From Duganella aquatilis (lineage in GTDB: Bacteria; Pseudomonadota; Gammaproteobacteria; Burkholderiales; Burkholderiaceae_D): a DNA stretch of 64,000 nt. The notes below the pieces were generated by a model. That model searched no databases. It had not been told where the DNA came from and saw only the letters and a list, made by a program, of their open reading frames with translations. The stretch spans positions 186,001 to 250,000 of the forward strand of contig NZ_WKJL01000005.1 of assembly GCF_009674565.1 (NCBI RefSeq), in the 5' to 3' direction. Below are positions 19,636 to 27,991 of the stretch, piece after piece. A program made the position numbers and the translations under genes. Each line of letters starts with the position of its first letter. Within the stretch, counting starts at the first letter, position 1.

Positions 19636-20425
19636 GCCGGGCACCCTGTGGGGCATCTCGCTCGGCCCAGGCGACCCAGGCCTGATTACGCGCGCCGCGT
19701 GGGAAGCGCTGCAACGCCGCGACACCATCTGGGTCTACCCGGCGCGTAGCGGCAAGACGCCAAGCTACGCCTTCGACATCGTGGTGCGCGCCGGCGTCAC
19801 GCCGCCGGAACAGCACACGCAACTGCTGTTCCCCATGACGCACGACGGCGAAAAGCTCGGCCGCGCATGGCTGCGCGCTGCCGACACCGTGCTGCCATGG
19901 CTGCGCGAAGGCCGCGACGTGCTGTTCCTGGTTGAAGGCGACGCCAGCACCTACGCCACCTTCGGCCACCTGGCCCGTACCTTGAACGCCATCGACGCCC
20001 AGGTGCAGGTGCAGATCATCGCCGGCGTCAACTCCTTTACCGCCGCCTGCGCCAAGGTGCCGGTGCCGTTCTCGGAGCAGGACGATACGGTCGCCATCGT
20101 GCCGGCGGCCTACGGCGTCAGCGCAGTGGACCGCCTGCTGCCGGACTTCGACACGCTGATCCTGATGAAGGTAAAACCCATCCTAGACGAATTGATCGAC
20201 TGGATGCAGCAGCGCGACCTGCTGGACGGTGCGCACTTCATCGAACGCGTCGGCGCACCGGACGAACGCCGTTTCAGCGGCAACGACATCCTGACGCTGC
20301 GCGGCACCAAGGTCAGCTACCTGTCGCTGCTGATCATCAAACACTCACACCGCATACGCGGTGAACGCATCAAGGGCTGCCTGCGCAAGGACGGCCCACA
20401 ACCTCACCTCCTGGAGACCGCATGA
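19628..20425 (+). CDS. cbiL: Cobalt-precorrin-2 C20-methyltransferase
   Basis: The 265-residue SAM-dependent methyltransferase methylates C20 of cobalt-precorrin-2. It begins TLWGISLGPGDPGLITRAAW, with later motifs VLFLVEGDASTYATFGHL and IIAGVNSFTAACAKVPVPF, typical of CbiL/CobI. It shares 8 bases with cbiET and 4 with the cbiG N-terminal gene. Named cbiL because the cluster is of the anaerobic type. Confidence 0.93.
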   Translation: MTKPGTLWGISLGPGDPGLITRAAWEALQRRDTIWVYPARSGKTPSYAFDIVVRAGVTPPEQHTQLLFPMTHDGEKLGRAWLRAADTVLPWLREGRDVLFLVEGDASTYATFGHLARTLNAIDAQVQVQIIAGVNSFTAACAKVPVPFSEQDDTVAIVPAAYGVSAVDRLLPDFDTLILMKVKPILDELIDWMQQRDLLDGAHFIERVGAPDERRFSGNDILTLRGTKVSYLSLLIIKHSHRIRGERIKGCLRKDGPQPHLLETA

Positions 20426-21174
20426 GCACCATCACCAACCAGCCGGCACCGCGCGTATGCCTGGTCGCCATCACCAAGCACGGCGCCGCACAGGCCGCGC
20501 GCCTGGCCGCCGACCTGCCGGAAGCCGACATCTGCACCTCGGCCAAATTCGCCGTCGTGTTTGCGGAAGCCAGCAACACCGTGCGCGCCTATGACGGCGC
20601 GCTACGCGACGAAATCGGCCCGCTGTTCGCCGGCTACGACCAGATCATCTTCTTCGTCTCGCTGGGCGCCGTGGTGCGTCTGATCGCGCCGCACCTGCGC
20701 AGCAAGGACGAAGATCCGGGCATCATCGTCGTGGATGACGCGGGCCAGTACGTGATTCCGGTGCTGTCCGGCCACGTCGGCGGCGCCAACGAATGGAGCG
20801 AGCGCGTGGCCGACCTGCTGGGCGCCGCGCCGGTGCTGACCACCGCTTCCGACGTTGGCCGCACGATTCCGGTCGATATCCTGGGACGCCACTTAGGCTG
20901 GAAGGTGGAGGCGCCGAAGATCAACATCACGCGCGTATCCGCGCACGTGGTCAACGGCGAGCCGATCGCCTTCGTGCAGGAAGCGGGCAGCCCGGATTGG
21001 TGGACCCGCCCGACGCCGCTGCCGGACAACATCCACCGCTTCACGCGCTTCGACGATGTGCCGCTGGACCGTTACGCGGCGCTGCTGTGGGTCACCCACG
21101 CCGACGTCACCGACGAACGCTGGACCACGCTGAACGAACGCCTGGTGGTCTACCGCCCGCCGCAGGAAGCATGA
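20422..21174 (+). CDS. cbiG: Cobalt-precorrin-5A hydrolase CbiG, N-terminal and central part
   Basis: The 250-residue protein contains the CbiG N-terminal domain (FFVSLGAVVRLIAPHLRSKDED, VLSGHVGGANEWSERVADLL) and the central domain (SDVGRTIPVDILGRHLGW). CbiG opens the delta-lactone ring and releases acetaldehyde. The usual C-terminal CobE-like domain is absent here and is encoded by the next gene, with an ATGA junction. The split looks natural, because both parts have proper starts and coupling, rather than a sequencing error. Confidence 0.9.
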   Translation: MSTITNQPAPRVCLVAITKHGAAQAARLAADLPEADICTSAKFAVVFAEASNTVRAYDGALRDEIGPLFAGYDQIIFFVSLGAVVRLIAPHLRSKDEDPGIIVVDDAGQYVIPVLSGHVGGANEWSERVADLLGAAPVLTTASDVGRTIPVDILGRHLGWKVEAPKINITRVSAHVVNGEPIAFVQEAGSPDWWTRPTPLPDNIHRFTRFDDVPLDRYAALLWVTHADVTDERWTTLNERLVVYRPPQEA

Positions 21175-21575
21175 GCGAATTCACCATAGGTCTCGGCTGC
21201 GACCGCGGCGTGCTGCTGGAGACGCTGCGTGCAGCCGTGCAGGCCGCGCTGGCCGATGCCGGCGCGCAGCCGCAGCAGGTGGTTGCCGCCGCCAGCATCA
21301 CGTTGAAGAAGGACGAAGTGGCGCTGCTGGCGCTGGCCGAGGAAAACGGCTGGCCGCTGCATTTCTACGAAGCGCATGAACTGGCCGAAGTCGAAGTGCC
21401 GCATCCCTCCGAAACCGTGCGCCGCTACACCGGCACGCCATCGGTGAGCGAAGCGGCCGCGCTGCTGGCCGCCGGACCGGATACGCCGATGACCGCACTG
21501 GTCGTCGAAAAACACAAACTCAAAGGCGCTGATGGCCGCAATGCCACCGTCTCCATCGCAAGGAAAACATCATGA
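21171..21575 (+). CDS. CbiG C-terminal (CobE-like) domain as a separate protein
   Basis: A 134-residue protein equal to the C-terminal domain of CbiG, also found alone as CobE. Hallmarks are FTIGLGCDRGVLLETL at the start, AASITLKKDEVALLALAEENGW in the middle and the VSEAAALLAAG helix. ATG 21171 overlaps the stop of the larger cbiG gene by 4 bases and its own stop overlaps cbiH likewise. It probably works with the preceding protein as a two-chain CbiG. Confidence 0.88.
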   Translation: MSEFTIGLGCDRGVLLETLRAAVQAALADAGAQPQQVVAAASITLKKDEVALLALAEENGWPLHFYEAHELAEVEVPHPSETVRRYTGTPSVSEAAALLAAGPDTPMTALVVEKHKLKGADGRNATVSIARKTS

Positions 21576-22549
21576 GTGAAGCAGGAAAAATTATGCTGGT
21601 GGGGATAGGCCCCGGCAGCGTCGACCACATGACCAAGCGCGCGCGCGACGCCATCGCCGAATCCGACGTGGTGATCGGCTACGTCACCTACATCAAGCTG
21701 GTGGCCGATCTGATCGAAGGCAAGGAGATCATCCGCAAGTCGATGACCGAAGAGCTGGACCGTGCCGTCAGCGCGCTGGAAGCGGCGCGCGCCGGCAAGA
21801 AGGTGGCGCTGATTTCGTCGGGCGACGCCGGCGTCTACGGCATGGCCGGGCCGACCTTCGAAGTGCTGTTCCAGGCCGGCTGGACGCCGGACGATGCGGT
21901 GCAGGTGGAAATCATCCCCGGCGCCTCGGCGCTGAACAGCTGCGCCGCCCTGGTCGGGGCGCCGCTGACGCACGACTTCTGCGCCATCTCGCTGTCCGAC
22001 CTGCTGACGCCGTGGCCGACCATCGCCCGCCGCCTGGACGCGGTGGCCATGGCCGATTTCGTCGTCGCGCTGTACAACCCGAAGAGCGGCCGCCGCACGC
22101 GCCAGATCGTTGAAGCGCAGCGCCTGTTCCTGCGCCATCGCCGTCCGGACACGCCGGTGGCGATCGTCAAAAGCGGCTACCGCCGCCGCCAGAACATCGT
22201 CTTCACCACGCTGGACTCGATGGCCGAAGCCGACATCGGCATGCTGAGTACCGTCCTGATCGGCAACAGCAACACCTTCGTGCGTCACGGCCTGATGGTC
22301 ACGCCGCGCGGCTACGCCAACAAGTACGACATGGAAGAGGGCGGCGCCACGCGCGAAGGCGAGAAGGCCGGCCGTTCGCTGTCCACCGGCCTGCTGGGCT
22401 GGCTGGAAACGCTGCAAGCCGAACACGCGGCCGGCGACAGCATCGACACGCTGGCGGCGCGCCACCGCCTGCCGGCCGACTACATCCGCGACACCCTGAA
22501 CGAACCAGTGGTGGCCGAAGCCGCCGCCAGCGAAGAGAGCGAAGCATGA
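21572..22549 (+). CDS. cbiH: Cobalt-precorrin-3B C17-methyltransferase CbiH
   Basis: The methylase core (residues 1 to about 245) drives C17 methylation and ring contraction. Motifs: IMLVGIGPGSVDHMTKRA, VALISSGDAGVYGMAG, VEIIPGASALNSCAALVGAPLTHDFCAISLSD and VVALYNPKSGRRTRQI. Total length 325 is some 75 residues longer than the core; the extra C-terminus (helical, ending acidic in EESEA) has no motif I recognise. A [2Fe-2S] ferredoxin gene follows with a 4-base overlap, which may substitute for the redox domain fused to CbiH60 in Bacillus megaterium. Confidence 0.92.
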   Translation: MSEAGKIMLVGIGPGSVDHMTKRARDAIAESDVVIGYVTYIKLVADLIEGKEIIRKSMTEELDRAVSALEAARAGKKVALISSGDAGVYGMAGPTFEVLFQAGWTPDDAVQVEIIPGASALNSCAALVGAPLTHDFCAISLSDLLTPWPTIARRLDAVAMADFVVALYNPKSGRRTRQIVEAQRLFLRHRRPDTPVAIVKSGYRRRQNIVFTTLDSMAEADIGMLSTVLIGNSNTFVRHGLMVTPRGYANKYDMEEGGATREGEKAGRSLSTGLLGWLETLQAEHAAGDSIDTLAARHRLPADYIRDTLNEPVVAEAAASEESEA

Positions 22550-22899
22550 GCGAACCCGTCGTCAAGCCAAAGATCGGCAATTACTACCGTCACCTGCTGG
22601 TGTGCACCGGCCCGCGTTGCAGCGAGGACGGCGCCTCGCAGGCGCTGTTCGACAGCCTGGGCGCCAAGTTCAAAGCCGCCGGGCTGGACGCGGGCGAGTT
22701 GCGCGTCAAGCGCAGCCGCGTCAGCTGCTTTGCCGCCTGCAAGGGCGGCCCCATCGTCTGCGTGCAGCCGGATGGCACCTGGTACTACAACGTCACGTCC
22801 GAAAACATGGACCGCATCGTCGAAGAGCACCTGTGCAACGGCAAGCGCGTGGAGGAGCTGGTGTTCCATCAGGCGGGCGCGACGGATTTTGAGGCATAA
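22546..22899 (+). CDS. Thioredoxin-like [2Fe-2S] ferredoxin of the cobalamin operon
   Basis: The 117-residue protein has the ligand pattern of thioredoxin-like [2Fe-2S] ferredoxins: C20-x4-C25 in LLVCTGPRCSEDG and C61-x3-C65 in RVSCFAACKGGP, with a further Cys at 72. It is the last gene of the cbi operon, overlapping cbiH by 4 bases. It likely gives electrons to a ring-contraction or cobalt-reduction step; CbiW is a comparable small redox protein in other cbi operons. The exact partner is not known from sequence. Confidence 0.85.
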   Translation: MSEPVVKPKIGNYYRHLLVCTGPRCSEDGASQALFDSLGAKFKAAGLDAGELRVKRSRVSCFAACKGGPIVCVQPDGTWYYNVTSENMDRIVEEHLCNGKRVEELVFHQAGATDFEA

Positions 22900-22986
22900 C
22901 AAGATCCCGGCACGCGGATTCTAGGGTTCCAACCCAAAAGTGAGCTAAACTTCTACTTTCGCCGAACATCTTGGAGTTTTAATAAA

Positions 22987-23490
22987 ATGGCATCAGTCAA
23001 CAAAGTCATCATCGTCGGCAACCTGGGTCGTGATCCGGAAATTCGCTACATGCCTAGCGGTGATGCGATCGCCAACATCGCCGTGGCGACCTCGTACAGA
23101 TCGAAAGACCGCAACACCGGTGAGCAGAAAGAGCTGACCGAATGGCACCGCATCTCGTTCTTCGGCCGCCTGGCGGAAATCGTCGGCCAGTACCTGAAAA
23201 AAGGTTCGTCGGTCTACGTCGAAGGCCGTCTGCAGACGCGCAAGTACACCGACAAGGACGGCGTGGAGAAATACGCCACCGACATCATCGCCGAGCAGAT
23301 GCAAATGCTGGGTGGCCGTCAAGGCATGGGTGATGGCGGCGGCATGGACGACAGCGGCGGCTACGAAGCCCCACCACAGCGTCAGGCTCCGGCACCACGT
23401 CCACAAATGGCGCCACCGGCACCAGCCCCACGCCCGGCCCCACGCCCAGCGCCGAACTTCTCGGATATGGATGACGATATTCCATTCTGA
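22987..23490 (+). CDS. ssb: Single-stranded DNA-binding protein
   Basis: The 167-residue protein has an OB fold in residues 1-110 ([43 protein letters not shown]), a Gly/Pro/Gln-rich linker and the acidic tip DMDDDIPF that binds SSB partners. The start is fixed by the family N-terminus with GGAG at 22973. A strong terminator follows. In E. coli and many relatives ssb lies next to uvrA; here the B12 operon lies between them. Confidence 0.98.
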   Translation: MASVNKVIIVGNLGRDPEIRYMPSGDAIANIAVATSYRSKDRNTGEQKELTEWHRISFFGRLAEIVGQYLKKGSSVYVEGRLQTRKYTDKDGVEKYATDIIAEQMQMLGGRQGMGDGGGMDDSGGYEAPPQRQAPAPRPQMAPPAPAPRPAPRPAPNFSDMDDDIPF

Positions 23491-23515
23491 TAAGAAGTTA
23501 AGTAAAATGCAAAAA

Positions 23516-23548
23516 AGCCCGTAACCCTGGTGGTTACGGGCTTTTTTT
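23516..23548 (+). terminator. Rho-independent terminator of ssb
   Basis: An 11-bp perfect stem (AGCCCGTAACC paired with GGTTACGGGCT) with a 5-base loop is followed by a run of T residues. It sits 25 bases after the ssb stop. The A run before the stem makes it potentially bidirectional. Confidence 0.93.
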
Positions 23549-23574
23549 ACGTTTGCTGGAATGCCGAACATCTC

Positions 23575-24159
23575 ATGAAAAAAGCTGTGCTTGTCGCGTT
23601 GCCGGTGGTGGCGTTTGTCTTATCCATTTTCCTGCTTCGCCTCGCGCATGTTGGGCACGATGCCTCGTTGTTGGTCACTTCGCTCAGCTTTCCGATTGCT
23701 GCGCTGGTTTCCTATGCCGTGCTCGGCAGGCGCGACATCACATCGGTGCTGTCTGGCCTGGTGCTGGCGATACAGGCGGCGGCGTTCTCTGCATCGCATT
23801 TTCACAAGTCGCCGCTTTTTTACGTGCAGGCGTTCGTCGCCGGGATGTTTTTCGGCTGGACGGTGCTGAAGAGCCGATACCTGTGGTTTGCCATCGGCTT
23901 TCACTTCGGCTGGGATCTGATGATTGTTTTCGCCACCGGCTATCACAGCATGAACTTCGGCCATGTGAGAGGCATGGTGGTTTTCGAACCTGATTATGCC
24001 CAGGTGGAGAATGTCATTTTTTCGCTGGCGGTCGGCGTCGCGGCACTGCTTTACTCGCGGGCGTCGCGGCTGCCGCATATTGCTTCCAGTCCGCCACCAC
24101 CTGGCCATGATAGCACTGCGCATAATCCATCAGCGCGGGACGCCATTGCGCCGCGTTGA
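23575..24159 (+). CDS. CPBP-type membrane protein, possibly incomplete
   Basis: The 194-residue protein has about five membrane helices. The part AFSASHFHKSPLFYVQAFVAGMFFGWTVLKSRYLWFAIGFHFGWDLM carries the second and third CPBP (abortive-infection/CAAX protease-like) motifs with two conserved His. The first motif, a paired Glu with a following Arg (EExxxR), is not seen, so it may be inactive or divergent. Base composition is more AT-rich than its neighbours, suggesting acquisition. The last ~49 codons run antisense into the DUF2252 gene and read like noise, so the original stop may be lost. Confidence 0.6.
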   Translation: MKKAVLVALPVVAFVLSIFLLRLAHVGHDASLLVTSLSFPIAALVSYAVLGRRDITSVLSGLVLAIQAAAFSASHFHKSPLFYVQAFVAGMFFGWTVLKSRYLWFAIGFHFGWDLMIVFATGYHSMNFGHVRGMVVFEPDYAQVENVIFSLAVGVAALLYSRASRLPHIASSPPPPGHDSTAHNPSARDAIAPR

Positions 24160-25261
24160 GGCCGTGCTCTATCCATGCGTCGGCGCAGGCTGAGCCTTGC
24201 CTGCCGCCCGAGCGCAGGTGGGCCCAGGCGACGATGCCGCCCATGGTGCGCATCACGCTTTCCAGTCGACGCAGCTTGCCTCCCCACAGGTTGAGCGAGA
24301 GGCGGTCCTGCTGCGGCAACAATTCCCTCAACACGTACGACTCGCTGCCGAGGCTCACCGCCGACAGGAACGCGGGCGACACCGCCTGCATCCGTTTCTG
24401 TATGGCGACCACGCGTTCAGCCTCGGTTCGCCATTCCGGTTGCGCGGTGGGCACGTATGGCGCCAGCGCGGAGGTCGGCGCGAACTTCAGGTCGAGCAGG
24501 AAGTTGCCATCCAGTCCGCCGCGGCCACGCACCAGCACCGCGTAGCGCTCCAGTCCCAGGCTGCCGGTGCCGGCGATGCGCCGGGCCACGTCCTGCACGC
24601 GGAAGAATGCCGGCGTCGGTTGGGCGTGCGCATAGGCGGCCATGATACGTTTCACCTTGTCGCACTCGCCGTCGTTGAGCGGCAGCGTCTTGATGTGGTC
24701 CAGGCGCAGCCTGCGCTTGCCTTTGACGATATCGGTGCGGCGGTCGAGGAAGGCGGGCCGTTCGCGCGAGCGCAGGTCGCGCAACAGGTCGCGTACCATG
24801 CCGTCCGCCGTGGCGCGCTCCACCCAGCGCGGTTTGCCGTCGATCAAGTTGGTGACGTAGGCGTCGAGGAAGCAATGGCACAGCGCGACGGCGTCGGCGG
24901 CACGCACTTTCAAGGTGTCGGCCGCCACCAGCACGCTGACCAGAAAGCGCGCCAGCTCCCAGCTGCCCGGCGCCAGGATGGCTTCGTCAAAATCGTTGAG
25001 ATCGAAGTAGGACAGGCGGTTGTCGCCCTTGTAGGTGCCGAAATTTTCCAGGTGTAAATCGCCGCAGCTCCAGGCGGGCGGCGCCTGGTTGAAAGAGGTG
25101 TCGGCCGGAAAGTCCTGGTAAAACAAATGGCAGGTGCCGCGCAGGAAGGCGAAGGGATTGGCGGCGATCAGGCGGTATTTTTGCGCAACGCGCTCCGGAT
25201 CGCGGCCCGCGTTGAATGCCGCGATCAGGCCCACCACATCACGTTTGCGTAACTTCGCCAT
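24014..25261 (-). CDS. DUF2252 family protein
   Basis: The 415-residue protein has the kinase-like DUF2252 pattern: FAFLRGTCHLFYQDF, then SCGDLHLENFGTYKGDNRLSYFDLNDFDEA, which resembles the catalytic loop and metal-binding segment of aminoglycoside-phosphotransferase-like kinases. Biochemical function of the family is unknown. ATG 25261 is picked because AGGAG lies 5 bases upstream; an ATG at 25282 lacks such a site. Its 3' end overlaps the convergent CPBP gene by 146 bases. The C-terminal tail is Arg/Pro/Lys-rich. Confidence 0.85.
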   Translation of the reverse strand: MAKLRKRDVVGLIAAFNAGRDPERVAQKYRLIAANPFAFLRGTCHLFYQDFPADTSFNQAPPAWSCGDLHLENFGTYKGDNRLSYFDLNDFDEAILAPGSWELARFLVSVLVAADTLKVRAADAVALCHCFLDAYVTNLIDGKPRWVERATADGMVRDLLRDLRSRERPAFLDRRTDIVKGKRRLRLDHIKTLPLNDGECDKVKRIMAAYAHAQPTPAFFRVQDVARRIAGTGSLGLERYAVLVRGRGGLDGNFLLDLKFAPTSALAPYVPTAQPEWRTEAERVVAIQKRMQAVSPAFLSAVSLGSESYVLRELLPQQDRLSLNLWGGKLRRLESVMRTMGGIVAWAHLRSGGRQGSACADAWIEHGLNAAQWRPALMDYAQCYHGQVVADWKQYAAAATPASKAVPRRRPPAKK

Positions 25262-25414
25262 GGCCGCTCCTGAAAATGGCATTCTGCCACGAAGACGGCG
25301 TTTCAATCGGACGCCTCGCTGATCGGTAAACTGCCAGAATCAATCCGAGGTAACACGCACGGCCTCGGCGCCCTATCGGTTTCCTCGTCTTCTCTCCACC
25401 CACACGAGGAAACC

Positions 25415-25981
25415 ATGCGACTTCCGTTGATTCCCCCTGCCGAACTCTCGGCCGAACAAAAAACGCTGTACGACAGCATGCGCAAAGGCATCGCCAGCAA
25501 CTTCAACGCGTTCAAGGTTGAACGCGAGGACGGCGCCCTGATGGGCCCATGGAATCCCTGGCTGCACGAGCCGGGCATCGGCAAGGCGATCTGGGATTTG
25601 ACGCTGGCCATGACGGCCAACGCCGTGTTGCCGGACAACGTGCGCCAGATCGCGATCCTGGTGGTCGGCGCCCGCTACGACGCGGCGTATGAGTTGTACG
25701 CGCACGTTGCCGTCGCGGAAAAAGAAGGCATGTCGTCCGAACGCCTGTCGGCACTGGTGGCGGACCTGAAACCGGCCGACCTGTCGAAGGAAGAAAACGT
25801 CGCCTTCGATTTCTCCTACGCCCTCAGCCGCGGCGGCACGCTGCCCGAACCGCTGTACCGGCAGGCCATCGCCACCTTCGGCCAGCACGGCACGAACGAG
25901 CTGATCTACCTGGTCGGCCTGTACGCGCTGGTGTCGACCACGCTGAACGGCTTCAACGTCCCGGTTCCCGAACGTGAATAA
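25415..25981 (+). CDS. Carboxymuconolactone decarboxylase family protein
   Basis: This 188-residue all-helical protein resembles the CMD/AhpD family ([37 protein letters not shown]). The redox CxxC of AhpD is absent; there are no cysteines in that segment, so a peroxidase role is unlikely. GAGGA precedes the ATG. An SDR gene follows 26 bases downstream on the same strand, and a TetR gene after that, so the enzymes may form a small catabolic operon. Substrate unknown. Confidence 0.82.
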   Translation: MRLPLIPPAELSAEQKTLYDSMRKGIASNFNAFKVEREDGALMGPWNPWLHEPGIGKAIWDLTLAMTANAVLPDNVRQIAILVVGARYDAAYELYAHVAVAEKEGMSSERLSALVADLKPADLSKEENVAFDFSYALSRGGTLPEPLYRQAIATFGQHGTNELIYLVGLYALVSTTLNGFNVPVPERE

Positions 25982-26007
25982 CCACCCAACCTATTGAAGA
26001 GACCATC

Positions 26008-26790
26008 ATGAGCATACAAGACAAAGTCGCCATCGTCACCGGCGCGGCCAGCGGCATCGGCAAGGAAATCGCCACGGTATTTTTCCAGAACGGCGCCAAG
26101 ATCGTCATCGCCGACCTGAACCTGGAGGCGGCGCAGGCCGCCGCCAGCGAACTCGATCCATCCGGCGCGCGCGCCATCGCGGTGGCGATGGACGTCACCA
26201 ATGAGGAGCAGGTTGACGCCGGCATCGCCGCCGCTGCAAGCAAGCTGGGCGGCATCGACATCCTGGTTTCCAACGCCGGCATCCAGATCGTCGCGCCGGT
26301 CGATGCCTTCGACTTCGGCAACTGGAAGAAAATGCTGGCGATTCACCTCGACGGCGCCTTCCTCACCACGCGCGCCTGCCTGAAGCTGATGTATGGGCAA
26401 AAACGCGGCGGCAGCGTGATCTACATGGGCTCGGTCCACTCCAAGGAAGCCTCGGTGCTGAAGGCGCCGTACGTCACGGCCAAACACGGCCTGATCGGCC
26501 TGTGCAAGACGGTGGCCAAGGAAGGCGCGGCGCATGGCGTGCGCGCCAACGTCATCTGCCCCGGCTTCGTGCGCACGCCGCTGGTGGAAAAGCAGATTCC
26601 CGAGCAGGCCAGGGAGCTGGGCATCACGGAAGACCAAGTCATCAAGAATGTGATGCTGAAGGAGACCGTCGACGGCGAGTTCACCACCGTGGACGATGTG
26701 GCGCAAACGGCATTATTCCTGGCCTCGTTCCCGTCGAATGCGCTGACCGGCCAGTCCATCGTCGTCAGTCACGGCTGGTTCATGCAATAA
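26008..26790 (+). CDS. SDR oxidoreductase, 3-hydroxybutyrate dehydrogenase type
   Basis: The 260-residue protein has a Rossmann NAD-binding motif [11 protein letters not shown] (residues 12-22), NAG at the end of strand 4, the catalytic Ser in [10 protein letters not shown] and YxxxK in [10 protein letters not shown]. The segment [36 protein letters not shown] is characteristic of bacterial D-3-hydroxybutyrate dehydrogenases, which link 3-hydroxybutyrate and acetoacetate in polyhydroxybutyrate turnover. The role is inferred from these residues. It is downstream of the CMD-family gene and 40 bases upstream of tetR. Confidence 0.85.
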   Translation: MSIQDKVAIVTGAASGIGKEIATVFFQNGAKIVIADLNLEAAQAAASELDPSGARAIAVAMDVTNEEQVDAGIAAAASKLGGIDILVSNAGIQIVAPVDAFDFGNWKKMLAIHLDGAFLTTRACLKLMYGQKRGGSVIYMGSVHSKEASVLKAPYVTAKHGLIGLCKTVAKEGAAHGVRANVICPGFVRTPLVEKQIPEQARELGITEDQVIKNVMLKETVDGEFTTVDDVAQTALFLASFPSNALTGQSIVVSHGWFMQ

Positions 26791-26806
26791 ATCGCTTGCG
26801 AACAAA

Positions 26807-26820
26807 CCTACTAGTTGGTA
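26807..26820. promoter_or_regulatory. Operator upstream of the TetR gene at 26831
   Basis: The near-palindrome CCTACTAGTTGGTA is centred on ACTAGT. Its 13-base part CTACTAGTTGGTA recurs exactly in reverse orientation at 27464-27476, on the other side of tetR. It overlaps a TATATT that could be the -10 of tetR, which fits autorepression. Confidence 0.65.
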
Positions 26821-26830
26821 TATTGGCGGC

Positions 26831-27406
26831 ATGAGTTCAGATACCGCCAACCGCATCCTCGATACCGCCCAGCATTTGATTGTGACGCGGGGCTATAACG
26901 CCTTCAGTTATGCCGACATCGCCGAGGTGGTCAGCATCAGCAAGCCCAGCATTCATTTCCACTTTGCCACCAAGGCGGAGCTGGTGCGGCAGCTGCTGCT
27001 GCGTTACCGGGAAACGGTGCAGGTGAATCTGGCGCAGCTGGCGGTGCAGGTGCCCGATCCGGTGGCGCAGCTGCGTGCCTACGCAGGCCACTGGGAGAAG
27101 TGCATCCGCGACGACACGGCGCCGTTCTGCCTGTGCGCGATGCTGGCGTCGGAACTGCTGTCGCTGCCGTCGGACGTGGCGGTCGAGGTCAAATTGTATT
27201 TTGGCGACCTGGCCGACTGGCTGACGCACACGCTGGAAAAGGGCGCCGCCCAGGGGCAGCTGGTATTGCCCCGTGGCGCGGCGGTCGAGGCCGAGTCGTT
27301 CATGGCCAGTGCGCATGGTGCCATGTTGTCGGCGCGGGTGTTTGGCGATGCCGATGTCTTTGTCCGTATCGTCGGCGAGGCCATCGACAGGCTGCTTGTG
27401 AAGTAA
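26831..27406 (+). CDS. TetR family transcriptional regulator
   Basis: The 191-residue regulator has an HTH in residues 5-50 (ILDTAQHLIVTRGYNAFSYADIA, SISKPSIHFHFATKAELV) and a C-terminal domain with CLCAMLASELLSLP, seen in repressors of the YxaF/LmrA-like group. The start codon lies only 7 bases after a TATATT box, so the message may be nearly leaderless. Identical inverted sites at 26808-26820 and 27464-27476 suggest it controls itself and the membrane protein gene at 27494. A hairpin terminator follows it. Confidence 0.87.
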   Translation: MSSDTANRILDTAQHLIVTRGYNAFSYADIAEVVSISKPSIHFHFATKAELVRQLLLRYRETVQVNLAQLAVQVPDPVAQLRAYAGHWEKCIRDDTAPFCLCAMLASELLSLPSDVAVEVKLYFGDLADWLTHTLEKGAAQGQLVLPRGAAVEAESFMASAHGAMLSARVFGDADVFVRIVGEAIDRLLVK

Positions 27407-27424
27407 TCACCGCTGTATATTTTC

Positions 27425-27450
27425 GGCCATGGATTGCATGGCCTTTTATT
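27425..27450 (+). terminator. Rho-independent terminator of tetR
   Basis: GGCCATG and CATGGCC pair around a 5-base loop and are followed by TTTTATT. It sits 18 bases after the tetR stop and before the operator of the next gene, so the two genes are transcribed separately. Confidence 0.7.
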
Positions 27451-27463
27451 GAAACCAAGCACC

Positions 27464-27478
27464 TACCAACTAGTAGAT
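27464..27478. promoter_or_regulatory. Operator upstream of the four-helix membrane protein
   Basis: TACCAACTAGTAGAT contains the exact reverse complement of 13 bases of the site in front of tetR (26808-26820). It lies 16 bases before the start codon at 27494 and just before the AAGGAG ribosome binding site, where a bound repressor would block transcription. Confidence 0.65.
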
Positions 27479-27493
27479 CAAAGGAGTTTTATC

Positions 27494-27991
27494 ATGGCCC
27501 ATCCTATGTCCGCCTTCGGCGCTGTCCACACGATACTGAGTCTGGTCCCGCTGGTCGCCGGCCTTGTCGCCTTCAAGCGTCATGGAAAAATCGATCCAGC
27601 CACCAGCATCGGCAAGGTGTACTGGATCGGCATGGCTGCTTCGGTGGTGACGGCTTTCGGCCTGTCGAGCACTGGCGGCTTCAATCCCGGTCACGCGCTG
27701 GGCCTGCTGACGCTGGTGGTCATGGCGGTTGCCACGCTGGTGACACGCGTGGCCTTCCTCGGCCGCGCGGCCGCCTACCTGCAGGTGGTGCTGATGTCGT
27801 TCAGCTTCCTGCTGCTGATGGTGCCGGGCACCAACGAAACCCTGAGCCGCCTGCCGGCCGGCCATCCGATCGGCAACGGCCCCGACTCCGCGCCGGTGCA
27901 GATGGCGCTGGCCGGGGTGTTCGTGCTGTTCGTGATCGGCACCATCTACCAGCTGGTGCAACTGCGCCGTCACGCCGTCCGTCAAGCTTAA
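27494..27991 (+). CDS. Four-helix membrane protein under TetR control
   Basis: A 165-residue protein with four to five hydrophobic segments (HTILSLVPLVAGLVAF, YWIGMAASVVTAFGL, LGLLTLVVMAVATLV, VVLMSFSFLLLMV, MALAGVFVLFVIGTI). No catalytic motif is seen and I do not recognise the family; DUF2306-like proteins are similar in layout. AAGGAG at 27481 sets the start at 27494. Its promoter region holds the second copy of the TetR operator. Its stop overlaps by 4 bases the stop of the convergent SDR gene. Confidence 0.75.
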   Translation: MAHPMSAFGAVHTILSLVPLVAGLVAFKRHGKIDPATSIGKVYWIGMAASVVTAFGLSSTGGFNPGHALGLLTLVVMAVATLVTRVAFLGRAAAYLQVVLMSFSFLLLMVPGTNETLSRLPAGHPIGNGPDSAPVQMALAGVFVLFVIGTIYQLVQLRRHAVRQA

